Assembly (NCBI RefSeq): GCF_017591425.1
Contig: NW_024466607.1
Coordinates: forward strand, 9,370,501-9,434,500
Reading direction: 5' to 3'
DNA from: Ochotona curzoniae
Lineage: Eukaryota; Chordata; Mammalia; Lagomorpha; Ochotonidae
Length of the DNA: 64,000 nucleotides
Shown: in pieces, positions 1 through 11,479 of the stretch
Layout: each line of letters opens with the position of its first letter
Position numbering within the stretch: the stretch's first letter is position 1
Notes under the pieces: model-generated
The model's database searches: none
What the model saw: only the letters and a program-made list of their open reading frames with translations
What the model was told of the DNA's origin: nothing
Made by a program: the position numbers and the translations under genes

Positions 1-504
1 GCACATAGGGATGACAAAACATTCTCTGCTCTGTCCAGGTAGGGCAGCAGGGCTAGGTGCAGGTCACACAGATGGGTACTGCCCACCATGTCAGCACCCC
101 TTGACCAGCATGGCTTTGCCATTCTGTGTGTCACCCATTTCACCCACCTCCTCTGAGTCCACTCATGATGCACAGAATGTGTGACCTTGCGTGAGTTCCA
201 GGTCTTAGGCCTTGCATGACCCTTATGTGGCTTCTGCATTTGTCCTTGATGATTCCCTAGTCCATTAGGCTATGGCAAAGACGTGTAGTCTGCCAGGGAG
301 GGGGCCATGTGAGCCAGAGCTGGCTCCAACTGCCAGGTGTGTGAGTGAGGCCAACCTGGGTCCTCCACCTTTGTTGAACTGGCCCATGGTTGTAACTACA
401 TGATGCTCACAGGGAGACCTGCAGCCAGTCTTCTCAAGGTAGCATCCCACAGGATAACCAGAAACATTGCATTCCCACGCCTTTGATTCCAATCCCAGCT
501 TTCT
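1..504. other. Intergenic, no recognised feature
   Basis: Mixed-composition sequence. I see no exon, RNA gene or recognisable repeat here. Confidence 0.5.
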
Positions 505-745
505 GTTTATGTGTACCCTTGGAGGCAGCAGGTGGTGGCTCAAGCATGTGGGTCCCTGCTACCCACAAGGGAGAGTTTTGGCTTTGTGGCTTTAGCCTTG
601 TTCAGCCCTGGATGTGCAGGCATTTGCATGGTGAATGAGTATCCCAGATGGAAGAGAGAGAGAGAGTGTGTGTGTGTGTGTCTGTCTTTGAAATCAATTG
701 AAAATCAGCTAGGCAAAGGAAAACAAGTCTTTTTTAAAAAGTGAG
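505..745 (+). mobile_element. Degraded C-type SINE, + orientation
   Basis: The order of blocks (AGCAGGTGGTGGCTCAAGC, a late GTGAATGAG block, a GA/TG run at 652-686, then TCTTTGAAAT) follows the 3' half of the lagomorph SINE seen elsewhere here, with heavy divergence. Confidence 0.45.
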
Positions 746-1179
746 GATCTTAACAATGTAACACTTGTTGTTTTGTCACTATGGGCTAGAATAGTGTGGA
801 TTGTATGTATCGATCTGGTTAAACCACTGTATCCATCGTATCCTGGGGAAGTTTGGTCAAGTGCCAGGAGAGACACTGCTATGAGAACATGCTCAGATGA
901 GATTAGCCTGACCAGCAGGAAACTCTGGAGAAAGCAGGTGCCTTCCAGGGTGTGGCTGGGCCTCAGCCAATGAGCTAAAGGCCTGGAGACCAGAACAAGG
1001 TTTCCAGGAGCAAAGCTGGGACGCCATTTCTTTTCCATGGTCCCCTCAGATTCTAGACTTGTCAGCACCATACTGTCACTAGCCCATTCCTCAACATCTC
1101 CTTCCCCACCCCCATGGACCTATCCATCTCTGTCCATTACCTGTCAGCCTACTTACCTATCTACCGACCTTTGAGTCTC
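746..1179. other. Intergenic, no recognised feature
   Basis: I see no coding, RNA or repeat signal in this stretch. Confidence 0.45.
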
Positions 1180-1335
1180 CTAAATTAAAGATAAGTTTAT
1201 TTTGGTGCAACAAAAATAGAAATTATGCACATGAGGAGGATCTCCAAAAAAGTTCCTGGAAAATACATATTATCGAAAAATTACACTCAAAATTCTTGGC
1301 ACCAATTCAAATTGATCTTTTCATTCCACAGGCCC
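1180..1335. mobile_element. Two partial copies of a small inverted-repeat (MITE-like) element, head to head
   Basis: 1180-1236 contains GTTTATTTTGGTGCAACAAA, the reverse complement of the element's right half. 1240-1332 contains CCAAAAAAGTTCCTGGAAAA followed by TTGGCACCAATTC, its left half in + orientation. Related copies lie at 37031-37140, 54019-54104 and 60345-60466. I do not recognise the family by name with confidence. Confidence 0.5.
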
Positions 1336-2409
1336 ACACGCTGTTTGAAGTAGCTCATCTATGTTTTATCATCCCTCCCTTTCTTCGCAGCATTACTGAT
1401 GCAAAGCTCTCCCTCCCCGTCTCCCTCCTTCCCAGCCTCCAGCAGCTGTACTTCTTCAAAGCTCCTTTGATGACTTCAAAGAGGAGAAAGACAATCTGTC
1501 TGCTAGCAATATACAGTTTTGATGCCCCCACCCCCGTTGCATCCGAGCAGCTATGCAGGCTACCGTGTCGACCAGGAAGGGGGTGCAGGGTGGTGACTGC
1601 AGAGCTTAACAGAAGGGAATTGAGGGGTGGGATCCTTCACCAAGATGGGGCAGGGGCGAGGAGGGTGGCACTTGGGCACAGAAAACAGCAAGGAGCTGCT
1701 GCCATCCCTGGTCCTGCAGGAGCAGAGGGAAGGTGCGGCATTCCTGGCACCCAGTGGCTTTGGCCACAGAATGGGATGCTCCTGGCCAACAGCGGCACAG
1801 TGGGAAGAGTTCCCTGACCACTGTCTTCCCACACTCTACTGTCCACCAGGGCCTCTGCTGGCAGCTCTAAGGGAACCCAGTGGCTCACAGAGACCAGCTG
1901 GTAGGACAGGCACTTAGCCTCCTGGGACAGGTGAGAAATAAAATGAACCCACAGCATACAAACCCTCAAGGGCTCTCCTGGATGGACCTGTCCTTGCTTG
2001 GACCTCCCAAGGAGTCCTCTCCCAGCCTGGCTCCTGTAGGCCTGATCCCACACCGTGAACACCTTGGCCTGCCTCTCCTAATGGAGGGGTTGGGATGCGG
2101 AGTTGGAGTGATGCAGCCCGGCACTGCATGGCCCATCCTTGACCCGAGGGGCTCCTACCTGAAGCAACAGTCATAAACTTGCCATGGTCCAGCCACCTGG
2201 ACTTGCACTAGCTGCCAGAGAAGGGCTGATCCACTCACAAAAGACTTGCGAACGGAAAGGACTCCTGGCGGTGCTGTCGCTGGGTTGGGGATTGAGGGCT
2301 GGGGATTTCCGGGTTCACTCCGCATGCAGCTCAGCCATGTTGGAGTTCTTGGGCCTGAAGGAAGGAAGCCAGGGGGTGACACCCCAATATATGGTGCTTT
2401 GGTTGTTTG
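1336..2409. other. Intergenic, no recognised feature
   Basis: Moderately GC-rich sequence. Several overlapping short open frames exist on both strands, but none has recognisable protein content. Confidence 0.5.
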
Positions 2410-2570
2410 AAATTTTATTATTTTCATTTTATTTCCATCTGCTAATTCACTTCCCATTAGCCCCGCAATGAAGCAGGGCTAGACCAGACTGGAGCCCACA
2501 TAGAAGACAGGGGTTCCAGGACTTGAACCATAGGCTGCTGCCTCAAGGGATTACCCTACTGACTGTCTTA
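2410..2570 (-). mobile_element. Degraded, internally deleted C-type SINE, - orientation
   Basis: A T-rich head is followed by CCATCTGCTAATTCACTTCCC and, further on, CAGGACTTGAACCATAGGC, the usual landmarks of the antisense SINE, with the middle shortened. Confidence 0.5.
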
Positions 2571-2761
2571 AGGGAATCTGTACCTGCTGGAAGAGACTTT
2601 TCTGCAAAGCGTCCTTTTCTCCCCATCTTCTTCCTGTTAGTCCCTCTAACATGGACTAACCCCACACTGCACATGAATAGACTGAACGTCATGCCATCTC
2701 CAGAGCCCAAAGCTTTGGACACCACCTTGGGACCCATTCCTCTTCTTAAAATTCATTTCCT

Positions 2762-3080
2762 GGGCCCAGCACAGTAGCCTAGTGGCTAAAGTCCTTGCTT
2801 TGCATGTTCCAGGATCCCATACGGGTGCCAGTTCATATCCCAGCTGTTCCACTTCCCATCCAGCTCCCTGCTTGTGACCTGGGAAAGCAGTGGAAGATGG
2901 CCCAAAGCCTTGGGTACCCTGCACCGGTGTGCAAGACCCAGAAAAAGCTCCTGGCTTTGGATCAGCTCAACTCTAGCCATTGCAGCCACTTGGGAAGTGA
3001 ACCTGCAGACGGAAGACTTTTCTCTCTGTCTCTCCTTTTCTTTGTAGATCTGACTTTCCAATAAGTAAATTAATTTTTAA
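2762..3080 (+). mobile_element. C-type SINE, + orientation, with target duplication
   Basis: A full-length lagomorph tRNA-derived SINE: head GGGCCCAGCACAGTAGC, a mid block GGATCCCATACGGG, then GGGAAAGCAGTGGAAGATGG, and an A/T-rich tail. It is flanked by an imperfect 13-bp duplication (AAATTCATTTCCT at 2749-2761 and AAATTAATTTCCT at 3081-3093). Confidence 0.9.
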
Positions 3081-3093
3081 AAATTAATTTCCT

Positions 3094-3734
3094 CTGAAAT
3101 GCAACTTCATCAGAGCCCCATCTTCTTCCTCTCCCAGGGGAAGCTGGGATTGTACGGAGTTACAGGATGCACCCCGCCCATGGCGCCCCCATGATAATTC
3201 TGTCTGCCCTGTTTTCGCCTGTAAATCCACTGACTGTTGGAGCATTCCTTAGACTCAATATGGAGTCTCCACAGAGACGGGCAGGCAGGAGGGGCAGAGG
3301 GGGCTGCTCCTAGGAAACTGTTTCCCAGAGACACTCAGCCGACTTCCGGGGGCGGGAGGGGGGCGCTGGCTAGCAGTGCATGGTGCACGAATTGTTAAAT
3401 AAACTCACTAGAGGGGAAGAAGATGATGGAGCAAAGACAGCCTCCCCAGCAAGGCATGGTGAGAGGCCCACTCTATGACACGTGCTTTCTCCAGCTTCAA
3501 CACGAAGGAGGCTGGGGTCTGGGAAGACTTGAGCACAGCTCTGCTGTCTTCAAAGCACAGAGGATGCCATGCCATGTCTGGATCTGGCACACCTGTGGGA
3601 GGGGACCAAACTGAGGGCACAGGGAGTGAGTTATGGAGCAAGCCTGAAGCAAGGCCAGCCATGAGGTGGGGGGAGCATTTTAATTTTGTCTTCATGGATG
3701 GAAATGGAGTTGTAGCTAACCCTGTAGCTCCTTT
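3094..3734. other. Intergenic, mostly unique; G-rich patch
   Basis: Apart from a G-rich patch at 3345-3370 (GGGGGCGGGAGGGGGGCGC, G-quadruplex-capable), I see no feature. Confidence 0.5.
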
Positions 3735-3752
3735 AAAAAGTTATGCTTTTTA

Positions 3753-4083
3753 GGGCCCGGCGCGGTGGCGCAAGTGGTTAAAGGTCCTCACCTTGCACGC
3801 CCGGGATCCCATATGGGCGCCGGTTCTAATCCCGGCAGCCCCGCTTCCCTTCCAGCTCCCTGCCTGTGGCCCGGGAAAGCAGTCGAGGACAGCCCAAAGC
3901 TTTGGGAACCTGCACCCGCGTGGGAGACCCTGAAGAGGCTCCTGGCTTCAGATCGGCATAGTATCGGCCCGTTGCGCTCACTTGGGGAGTGAATCATCGG
4001 ACGGAAGATCTTCCTCTCTGTCTCTCCTCTCTGTATATCTGCCTTTCCAATGAAAAAATAATAAAAATAAATCTTAAAAAAAA
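3753..4083 (+). mobile_element. Young full-length C-type SINE, + orientation, 18-bp perfect target duplication
   Basis: This is the least diverged copy in the window. The tRNA-like head has an A box (GTGGCGCAAGTGG) and a B box (GGTTCTAATCC at 3822-3832). The body includes GGGAAAGCAGTCGAGGACAG, and a poly(A) tail follows. Identical 18-bp flanks AAAAAGTTATGCTTTTTA at 3735-3752 and 4084-4101 mark a recent L1-mediated insertion. Confidence 0.97.
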
Positions 4084-4145
4084 AAAAAGTTATGCTTTTT
4101 AATACTGAGGGAAATTCACTTAACATAAAATTACAAAATTAGGAA

Positions 4146-4455
4146 GCCAGTGCCATGGCACAGTAGGTTAAGCCTCCCCCTGCAGTGCTAACATCCCATA
4201 TGGTCTCTGGTTTGAGTCCTGGTTACTCTACTTTCTGATCCAGCTTCCTGCTAATGTCCCTGAGAAAGCAGCAGAGGATAGCTCAAGTGCTTAGAGCCCT
4301 GTCATCACTATGGGAGACCTAGAAGAAGCTCCTGGCTTCAGAACAGCCCAGCTCTGGCTGTCTGAAGTATGAGTTTATATAACATGTATATATAACTTAT
4401 ATGTATCTAAGTTATACAAATATGTAACTTACTTTCAAATAAATACTTTTTTTAT
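4146..4455 (+). mobile_element. Old C-type SINE, + orientation
   Basis: A diverged copy: GCCAGTGCCATGGCACAGTA head, ACATCCCATATGG, GGAGACCTAGAAGAAGCTCC, and a tail containing TTTCAAATAAATA. Confidence 0.8.
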
Positions 4456-5009
4456 TACCAAATTAGCCAATTCCAAGTTACAGTGTTGGACTGTGCCTGA
4501 GCCCCATGCTCCAGGGAAATGATAAAAGGTTAAGCTAATTCCTCCCATCTTTAGTTTTGCTCATTTTGTGGAAGCCCCTACTCCTCAGGACTTCAGTGAG
4601 ATGCCCCTAGCCCTATCCAGCAGCTGGGCCTAGACTTTGGGCATTTCCTTGCTCTGCTTACAAATGATTAGCCAATCCTCACCAATCAATGGGAGCAAAG
4701 TGCTTGTTAGCCTAGCTTGGCTTAAGTGTCTCTCATGGTCCCAATCCCACACACAATGGTTCTCCCTGCTCCACCAACCTGAGCCCACCTGCAGGCCTCC
4801 TGGGAACCAGGATCTGATCCTGCCACTTCCTGTCCACACCTGCTTCTACCTGCCTTGGCTTCTTCCTCGGGGTATAAGAGGCATTCTCTTTGCCTAGTCT
4901 CGGGTACTGATTTGGCAAGTTCAGCATTTCAGTGGCATTCAGGACATTCATCCGATTGTGCAAATCTCCACCAATACTGGGTTGCAAAACATGGTCCTCC
5001 CTCCAAAAG
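4456..5009. other. Intergenic, no recognised feature
   Basis: No exon, RNA or clear repeat seen. Confidence 0.5.
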
Positions 5010-5142
5010 AAAACCCAGCCAGCAGGTTGACCCCCATTTCTCCCTCCCCTCTACCTCTAGCCCACTGCCGAGCTGTGTCCTGATTCTTTGAGTTTATCCA
5101 TTGTGGCTTTTTCACGTACAGGAATCATACAACATGTGACTG

Positions 5143-5440
5143 GGGGCAGGTGTGATGACATGGCTTAGGATATCCGTGTCCTATAGCTAAGGGCCAAGTT
5201 CAAGTCCTGACTTCCAATTCTACATCCTATCAGTATGCTTCTTTGGAGATGGCAGGTAATAGCTTGAGCGTTTGGGTTGCTGCCATCCACATAGGAAGCC
5301 CACCTTCCTGGCTTAGACCTGGCCCAGTTCTGGCTGCTGTAGGCATTTTAGGGAATGAACCAGCCAGTGGAAGATCTGCATCTTCCTCCTCTTTACTCTG
5401 TCTGCCTCTCAGCCTTTCAAATAAAATGAAAATAAGTAAA
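5143..5440 (+). mobile_element. Old C-type SINE inside the L1, + orientation
   Basis: Diverged SINE ending in CTTTCAAATAAAATGAAA. The flanks share ATGTGACT (about 5134-5141 and 5473-5480), a probable target duplication. The L1 sequence resumes after it. Confidence 0.8.
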
Positions 5441-5569
5441 ATTAATATAGCTTAGCACTATTTTTTTTTTAGATGTGACTTTATGTGGGTGGCTTCCTTC
5501 ATTCAACAGCATGATCCTGTTGGGGTTGGTCCCTGTTCTAGCTGCATCAGTACTTTGTAGCTTTGTTTT

Positions 5570-6215
5570 GGTCATTGCCTAGCATACCAACTGACTTGCA
5601 TTTGTCCTGGATATTTGCTTCTAAAACTCCCGGATCTCTTGCTAGAAGTATCCAGTAAGATTTAATCAGTGACTCCTGGTTGGGCGCCCAAATAGCTTTG
5701 GGATAGGACTGGCAACCAGAAAGGGTGTTCATGAAGACTGAGATTTTTAGTAGGGAGGGATTTGGGGGATGGAAATTGAGCTTAATTGGTGATTTCGTCA
5801 ACCACACCTGATTCATAAAACCACAACAGAAACCCTGGGCATTGAAACCCAAAAAGGCTCCTTGGTGGCGGCAGGCACGCTGATGTGTGCTGGGAGGACA
5901 CACAAGTTCAACGTTACCTTCCAGACTCAACCCTCTCCCCTTCTTCACTTCATTGGCACTGATCTGTCTCCTTTAGCACAAAAGGTAGCCATCCATAAGA
6001 CTTTCCTGAGTTCTGTGATGTCTCTGAATTATTGAACTCCAGAGAGTTATAAGAAGCCCTGAGTTTGTAACCAGTCATGAGAGAGGGCACCCTGGATGCC
6101 TCAACCTTCATTTGCTTATAAACTATTCAGTTTAGGGCATGTGGAGTGAAGGCAGTCTTGTGGGCTGTGTCCCATAGCGTGGAATTGGATGCGAATGTCA
6201 GGATTGAATCACAAT
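5570..6215. mobile_element. Unclassified, LTR-like insertion in the L1
   Basis: This segment interrupts the L1 at a point where L1 homology stops and later resumes. Parts recall an ancient mammalian LTR (an ACCACAACAGAAACCCTG block, then TTCCTGAGTTCTGTGATG). There is no coding content that I recognise, and the family assignment is weak. Confidence 0.35.
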
Positions 6216-7007
6216 ATACCAGTGAGTCTTGAATAATGGATAAATAATATTCCGTGGTGTAACTGTATTGCAATTTGTTTAGCCTTGCACCCATGTGTGG
6301 ACATTGACACCACTTTGAATAGTACTGCTAGGAAAATACGTTTGAGTATCTGACTTCAGTTCTTCGGGGTGTATAGCTGGATATGGGCTTGTGGGGATCT
6401 ATGTTTAACCTTGGAGGGGCTGCTTGTTGATAAACCATCTGGGCTACGCTATTTTGCGGTAGCAGCTCAAATGGGAGGAACAGCAGTCATTCTATAAGTA
6501 GCACGCATTTGGTTGTGATTTGCATTGCCCTACTGACTAGAGGCATGGAGCCTGTTTTTATGTGCAAATTGAGCATTTATGTGATTTTTGCTTTTTGAAA
6601 AAAAAAAGAATGCCTGTTGAAGTTCTTTGCTCCTGTTTCATTTGCATTGAATTGTAAAAGGTATTTAAAACCCTTAGCAGATATATGATTTGCAAATATT
6701 TTCTCCCGCTCAGTAGGTTGTGGTTTCATTCTCTTGAGAGTTTGCTTTAAGAATGTTGATGAAATCCAATTTATTCATTTGTTCCTTGTGCTTTTGGTGT
6801 CATACATTTTCTCTAGAAAAGTTGCATGGTTTCAGCGCCTGTATTTAGGTTGCGGGTTCATTCAGAGATAAATCTGTCTATCTGGGGGCATTTTCCTGGC
6901 TTTTCTATTTCTGAAAAAAAAATGGTCAAATTGAAAGTTTGATAAAGATTGCATGGAAACTATAAATTTCTTTGCATAGTCTTGACATCTTAATAATATT
7001 AAGTCTT

Positions 7008-7329
7008 GAGCCCGACGTGGTCGCCTATTGGATAAATCCCTGCCTTGTATCTGCCAGGATCCCATATGGGTGCTGGTTCGTGTCCCAGATGCTCCAATTT
7101 CTATCCAGCTCCCTGTTTGTGACTGGGAGAGCAGTGGAGGATGACCCAAGACCTTGGTACCCTGCACCAGTGCAGGAGACCTGGCAGAGGCTCCTGGCTC
7201 CTGGCTTCAGATCAGCTCAGCTATGGCCATTGCGGCCACTTGGGGAGTGAGCCAGCACATGGAAGACTTTTCTCTTTGTCTCTTCTTATCTCTATAGATC
7301 TGACTTTTCAACAAAAATAAAATAATTTT
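7008..7329 (+). mobile_element. C-type SINE inside the L1, + orientation, with target duplication
   Basis: Full-length copy (GAGCCCGACGTGGTCGCC head, GGATCCCATATGGGTGCTGG, A-rich tail). The flanks repeat TTAATAATATTAAGTCTT with minor differences (about 6990-7006 and 7330-7348). Confidence 0.9.
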
Positions 7330-7730
7330 TTAATAAGTATTAAGTCTTCCAGTTCATGAACATAGAATACCTTCCCATTTATTTAGATTTTTTTTTTTAT
7401 TTCACTTAGGGATGTTTCTACTTTGATTTGTACAGATACTTCACCTCTTTGTTTAAATCTATTCCTAGGTGTTTCATTCTTTTGAATCCCATCATAAGTA
7501 CAGTTATTTTCTTTAGGGGGTAGCTTTAGGGCGTGGGTGTTGAGCTATGTGATTGAGCGACTGAGGGAGCTTGGAAGAACTGCTGAGAAAGACAAGGGAC
7601 CTGATGTTTTCAACCAGGCTGGGATCTTTGCTATCTCACAGTCATGGACAACTGGAATTATTTCTGAATTTCCCTTTCAGATTGTTCAGGGCTGACACAC
7701 AGAAATCCAGTGTAATTTTATGTGTTGAAA

Positions 7731-8065
7731 TAAGGTGAGTGTATGAATAAGGTTATGTGTATGAAATAAGGTGAGTTCAGTGTGACTGTTTTGCACATGT
7801 GTGGCCAGCTGTGCCTGCCAGCTCATTAATTCCTCTTTTTCCTGCATTCACTCACCTTGAATTTTTTATGCACCCTTAAGATTTTTAAAATAATATTATT
7901 GAAGCATAATTTGCATACCAAGAAGTCACTGATTTTAAATACATAGGTCAGGGATTTTGGGTAAATGTTCAGAATCGTGCAAACAATGCTACAGTCCAGT
8001 TTGCCAGCTATTCTATTCCCATTTTGACTTCCAGCGCCAAGCAACCTCCTCCTGTCTGTAATGTT
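7731..8065 (-). mobile_element. Antisense L1 3' UTR-like fragment
   Basis: From about 7880, TTATTGAAGCATAATTTGCA and the following GTTCAGAATCGTGCAAACAA match the antisense 3' UTR of old L1 elements. A short GTGTATGAATAAGGTTAT duplication precedes it. Confidence 0.55.
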
Positions 8066-8211
8066 GCCTCCTTAATGGTCTCTTGACTTCTCACTGCAGG
8101 AAACCAGAATATCTGGCCCAGAACCATAAAGGATTTTTGAGCTGAAGACAATTCCAATGTAGGGGAACCTTCTGCCTGCTGCCTTTGTTTGCTAAAAACA
8201 GTTCAGAGATT

Positions 8212-8533
8212 TAAAAAAAATTTTTAAGGTTATTTATTTGAAAGCCAGAGTTAGAGACAGACAGACTGAAGGATCTTCCTTCTGCTGGTTTACTCCCTAA
8301 ACAGCTGCATTAGCTAGGGATGAGCTGGGCTGAAACCCGAAGTCAGGAGCTTCTTCTGGGTTTCCGACGCAGGTGCAGGAGTCCAAGTACTTGGGCCATC
8401 TCCCACTGCTTTCCCACATGCACCAGGAAGGAGCTGGATCGCAAATGGAGCAGCTGGATTTTGAACCTGTATCCATACGGGATGCTAAGGCTGCAGGCAG
8501 TGGTTTGCCCAACTAGGCCACAGCACTGGCCCT
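8212..8533 (-). mobile_element. C-type SINE, - orientation
   Basis: Antisense copy: a T/A-rich tail first, then CTTCCTTCTGCTGG, AGGAGCTTCTTCTGGG, CTGCTTTCCCACATGC and the terminal GGCCACAGCACTGGCCC. Confidence 0.88.
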
Positions 8534-9039
8534 AGTTCCAAAATTTTTCAAATGAAGATCTTTCTCTCCTCCTGTTCCCTTTTCCCTCCTGAGGACAGGA
8601 CGTAAAGCCTCCCTTACAACTCAAAGATGGAACCCGAGAAATCTGGAATCAGACTTTCTTCCTTCCCATGCTGCTCCTGCCTATGGGAGCCTGGACTCAG
8701 CACTTCTCCGAAGTTCATCGCTCTTTGTAAAAAGCGACAAGGGAAGCCAGACTTTGAGTCAATGTTTTGGGTTCTTTTCTTCTCTGATGATGCGCACTGC
8801 ACTCCTGCTGTGTTCTTCCCCTGACTCCGTATAATTAACCTGTTCTAAACAGAGGTCATTTCCAGCTTTCCAGTGCTCAGCCAGGCTAGCCCTGTTCTTA
8901 TGCCACTGTACTCATGACAGCCTTGGGAACGAGGCACCCTCTCTGCCTAATGGTTCTAATTAAAATAATGTTAGTGTCTTATCGTCTAAGGTAATATTTG
9001 CTGTTAATTTTGGCAGAGAGTCTTTATTCAGTAATTTCC
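8534..9039. other. Intergenic, no recognised feature
   Basis: No exon, RNA gene or repeat identified. Confidence 0.45.
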
Positions 9040-9335
9040 CCTGCTTCCTGGATTTTTATTAAGAACCACTAATGCATTTACTTAACTGCCTTTTCAGTGG
9101 GTATTAATTAATAAAGTCATATGGGTTTCTGATATTAAGACTTCCTTCCGTTGGTATAATCTCTATGAGATAGTGTACCACTCTTTTGAAACTCTACTGA
9201 GCTACTTCCCTAACATGTTATTTTAAATGTTTACAATTTTATTCAGAGGCGAGTTGGGTATATGGATTTCTTGCTTTACTTTGTTCAGTTTGGCTGTTAA
9301 AGTTCTACTCACTTTTTTATATTAAAGGAGAGAAC
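9040..9335 (-). mobile_element. Weak antisense L1 ORF2-like fragment
   Basis: An AT-rich stretch whose order of short motifs (for example AATAAAGTCATATGGGTTTC near 9110 and TATTTTAAATGTTTAC near 9220) recalls antisense L1 ORF2. Divergence is high. Confidence 0.4.
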
Positions 9336-9336
9336 T

Positions 9337-9412
9337 TTTTTTAAAAAAAATATTTATTTATTTATTTGAAAGGCAAAGTTAGAGAGAAATAGAGATTTTC
9401 TATCTCCTCATA
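9337..9412 (-). mobile_element. C-type SINE tail fragment, - orientation
   Basis: Only the 3' end remains: A/T-rich TATTTATTTATTTATTTGAA, then AGGCAAAGTTAGAGAGAAAT. Confidence 0.7.
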
Positions 9413-9825
9413 TGGCCATACCACCTAGGGCTGGTAAGTCACTGGCTTCCTCTAGATTCTGCAGTGGGGCCCCTGAGTCAATGTGCTTCTCCCCACTGGA
9501 CCTTGGGGTGATTCCCACCCTGGGGTGTTGGGAGGAGCCTGTCATGCAAGGAGAGCATGCGCACGGATGGGTGTTTGTCTTGTTCTTTCTTTCTCTCTCT
9601 TGGGTTTTCTGGTCAATTCTGTTTAGTGTTGTGTTCCAACAATGTCATCGATGACTGTCAGTTTCAGCTCTGAAGTACGAAGAGTATGGGCTGTCATTCC
9701 CATCCTCACAGCAAGAGAAAAACTAAGAAAACTGAAAACTGGTACGTTTTCTTGGAGATGTCACAGTATTGAGGTTGTAGGATCAGCCAGCACTCCAATT
9801 GGAGAGACAGGTGAATATAGAGAAT
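9413..9825. other. Intergenic, no recognised feature
   Basis: No supported feature. Confidence 0.45.
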
Positions 9826-10090
9826 TTAGGGTTTAAATGCGTCTCCCGGAAGTTATGCCAAAGTCCCAGCTCCCCAGAATGTCCCCCTTTTGGAAGGCTG
9901 CAGGTGTGATTTGCTGCAGTTCAGGTCATGCTGCAGAGGGCAGAATTCCATGTGAGGTGAGCAGCTACAAGCCAGGGAACGCAAAAGACTGTCAGCACCT
10001 CCGGAAACTAGAAGACAAGAATTCTCCCCTTCTGGTTGCAGAAGAACCGTGGTTCAGCATGACTTGGAGCCTTCAGAACAGCGGATGAGT
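9826..10090 (+). mobile_element. Ancient LTR-like repeat
   Basis: The order GTCTCCCGGAAGTTATG, ATGTCCCCCTTTTGGAAGG, CTACAAGCCAGGGAACGC, ACAAGAATTCTCCCC and GGAGCCTTCAGAAC resembles an old mammalian LTR. I cannot name the family, and no viral coding sequence is attached. Confidence 0.45.
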
Positions 10091-11479
10091 TAGTTACTGG
10101 AAGCCCCCCACACACCCAGTGACACCCCACCAGGGTCAGCTTGCCCTCAACACAGGCTTCTGGTGCCATAACTGGCAGGAGTACATGCATGCTGCTTTGA
10201 TGAATCGTTGTAGACTGAGGATGGATATGGGGGACAGTGAGAAACTACTGGGGGGTTCCCAGGATCAGTGAGGCCCTCCCACACTTCTGGGTCTTCCTTC
10301 CGTGGTGACAAGCTGTGACTAACCACCTGTGGCTTTGTAGGAGGGAGGGCAAAAGGAACGCTGAGGAATACATAGAACATAATACTGATTCTCTATAACA
10401 GAGGCCAACTCTTCAGGGAAAAGGAATTTTCCAGATCCTTATCTCCTCTAGGCTTCTTATCCAACCTAAGCTTGGGCGAGAACAAAATGCCTAGAAAACA
10501 CTTAGGGCCTAGAATTCAATCGTAGGCTGTGACACTCTTTCCCTGGCATCACCCCCACAAGGCTCCATGAACACATCTGTGGATTACAGCCAAGGGAGCC
10601 GTAAGACTCAGAATCTGTTTAAGAAGGAACTCCCAGGGAAAGCCAAAGTGTGCACAAGCATCAGCACAAAGACATGGACCTGAAGCCCGTGGTGCCCTCG
10701 GCTACAGCTGGTGTTCACCATCAGATCTCATCAACTGGGCACAAAACCTTGGTGCCTATTCGCTCTGGCTCCTGTTGTTCAATATGGCATTTCCAGTCTT
10801 CAACAACAACAACAAATCACAGAGCATGCGAAAAAGGTTTGCTCCATTACAGTGATGATAGATCCAACAAAACCATCAAAAGCAACTTTTTAGGAATTCT
10901 AGAAACTAATTGAAAACATAGGGCCATTAAGAGAATCCCTGCCCAAGAAAAACCAGCTGAGTCTCATCAAAACAGCTCTGTGGCATTGTGACTCATCTTA
11001 GTCTTATTCCTCACATCTTGGTGGCCCTCAGCCAACCCATCCAGTTCTGGAGGGAGCTTCTCCCTAAATAATCACAACGATATTTTTGGACCTGTGTGGT
11101 GGCTCCATGATGGACTAGGATCAAAGGGCTTGCCTTATTGGTCCTCCTAACTCAGGAATCTATCTACCTTTTTGTACATTCTGTCAAAAATATGTAAAGC
11201 CAGATGTCAAAATCTCTACTACGTGGCCCCATATATAAAAATTGGGGCATATACTAGCCCGACCGATAAGCTAGGAGTTCAAAGGCTGGGGAAGGAGCTT
11301 CGGAGGGGCAAGGCTTTGAAAAGCTCTCATGTATTCCTGGGAGCCAAGATCAGGACACGGCCCTTGGCTGGGTGCTCTCTGAGCAAAGCCTGGAGAAACC
11401 CTGCATCCTCACCTCCAGCCTACTGGTGTACTCTTCAGCAGGAACTGAAGGCTAAGGTAGAGTTGCAAAAGGCCCAGCT
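10091..11479. other. Intergenic, unclassified
   Basis: Contains a short CAACAACAACAACAAA run near 10802. The part after about 10880 may be the diverged 5' end of the following L1. No gene seen. Confidence 0.4.

Larger units (their letters stand above)
5010..7730 (-). mobile_element. Composite antisense L1 remnant (3' UTR to ORF2), broken by nested insertions
   Basis: Several blocks read as the reverse complement of mammalian L1. Examples are GGAATCATACAACATGTG near 5120, the AATAATATTCCGTGGTGTA region near 6245, CAGATATATGATTTGCAAAT at 6680, AATATTTTCTCCCGCTCAGT just after it, TTAAATCTATTCCTAGGTGT near 7455, and TTCTGAATTTCCCTTTCAGA near 7660. No open reading frame survives. It is interrupted by SINEs at 5143-5440 and 7008-7329, and by non-L1 sequence at about 5570-6215 and 7515-7640. 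Confidence 0.8.

Noticed and set aside
652..686. GA/TG run as a regulatory GAGA-type site
   Set aside because: It sits at the tail position of a degraded SINE, where such simple repeats commonly expand.
3753..3840. tRNA-like A and B boxes
   Set aside because: They are the tRNA-derived head of a SINE followed by the SINE body and poly(A). It is not a tRNA gene, and the same applies to the other SINE copies.
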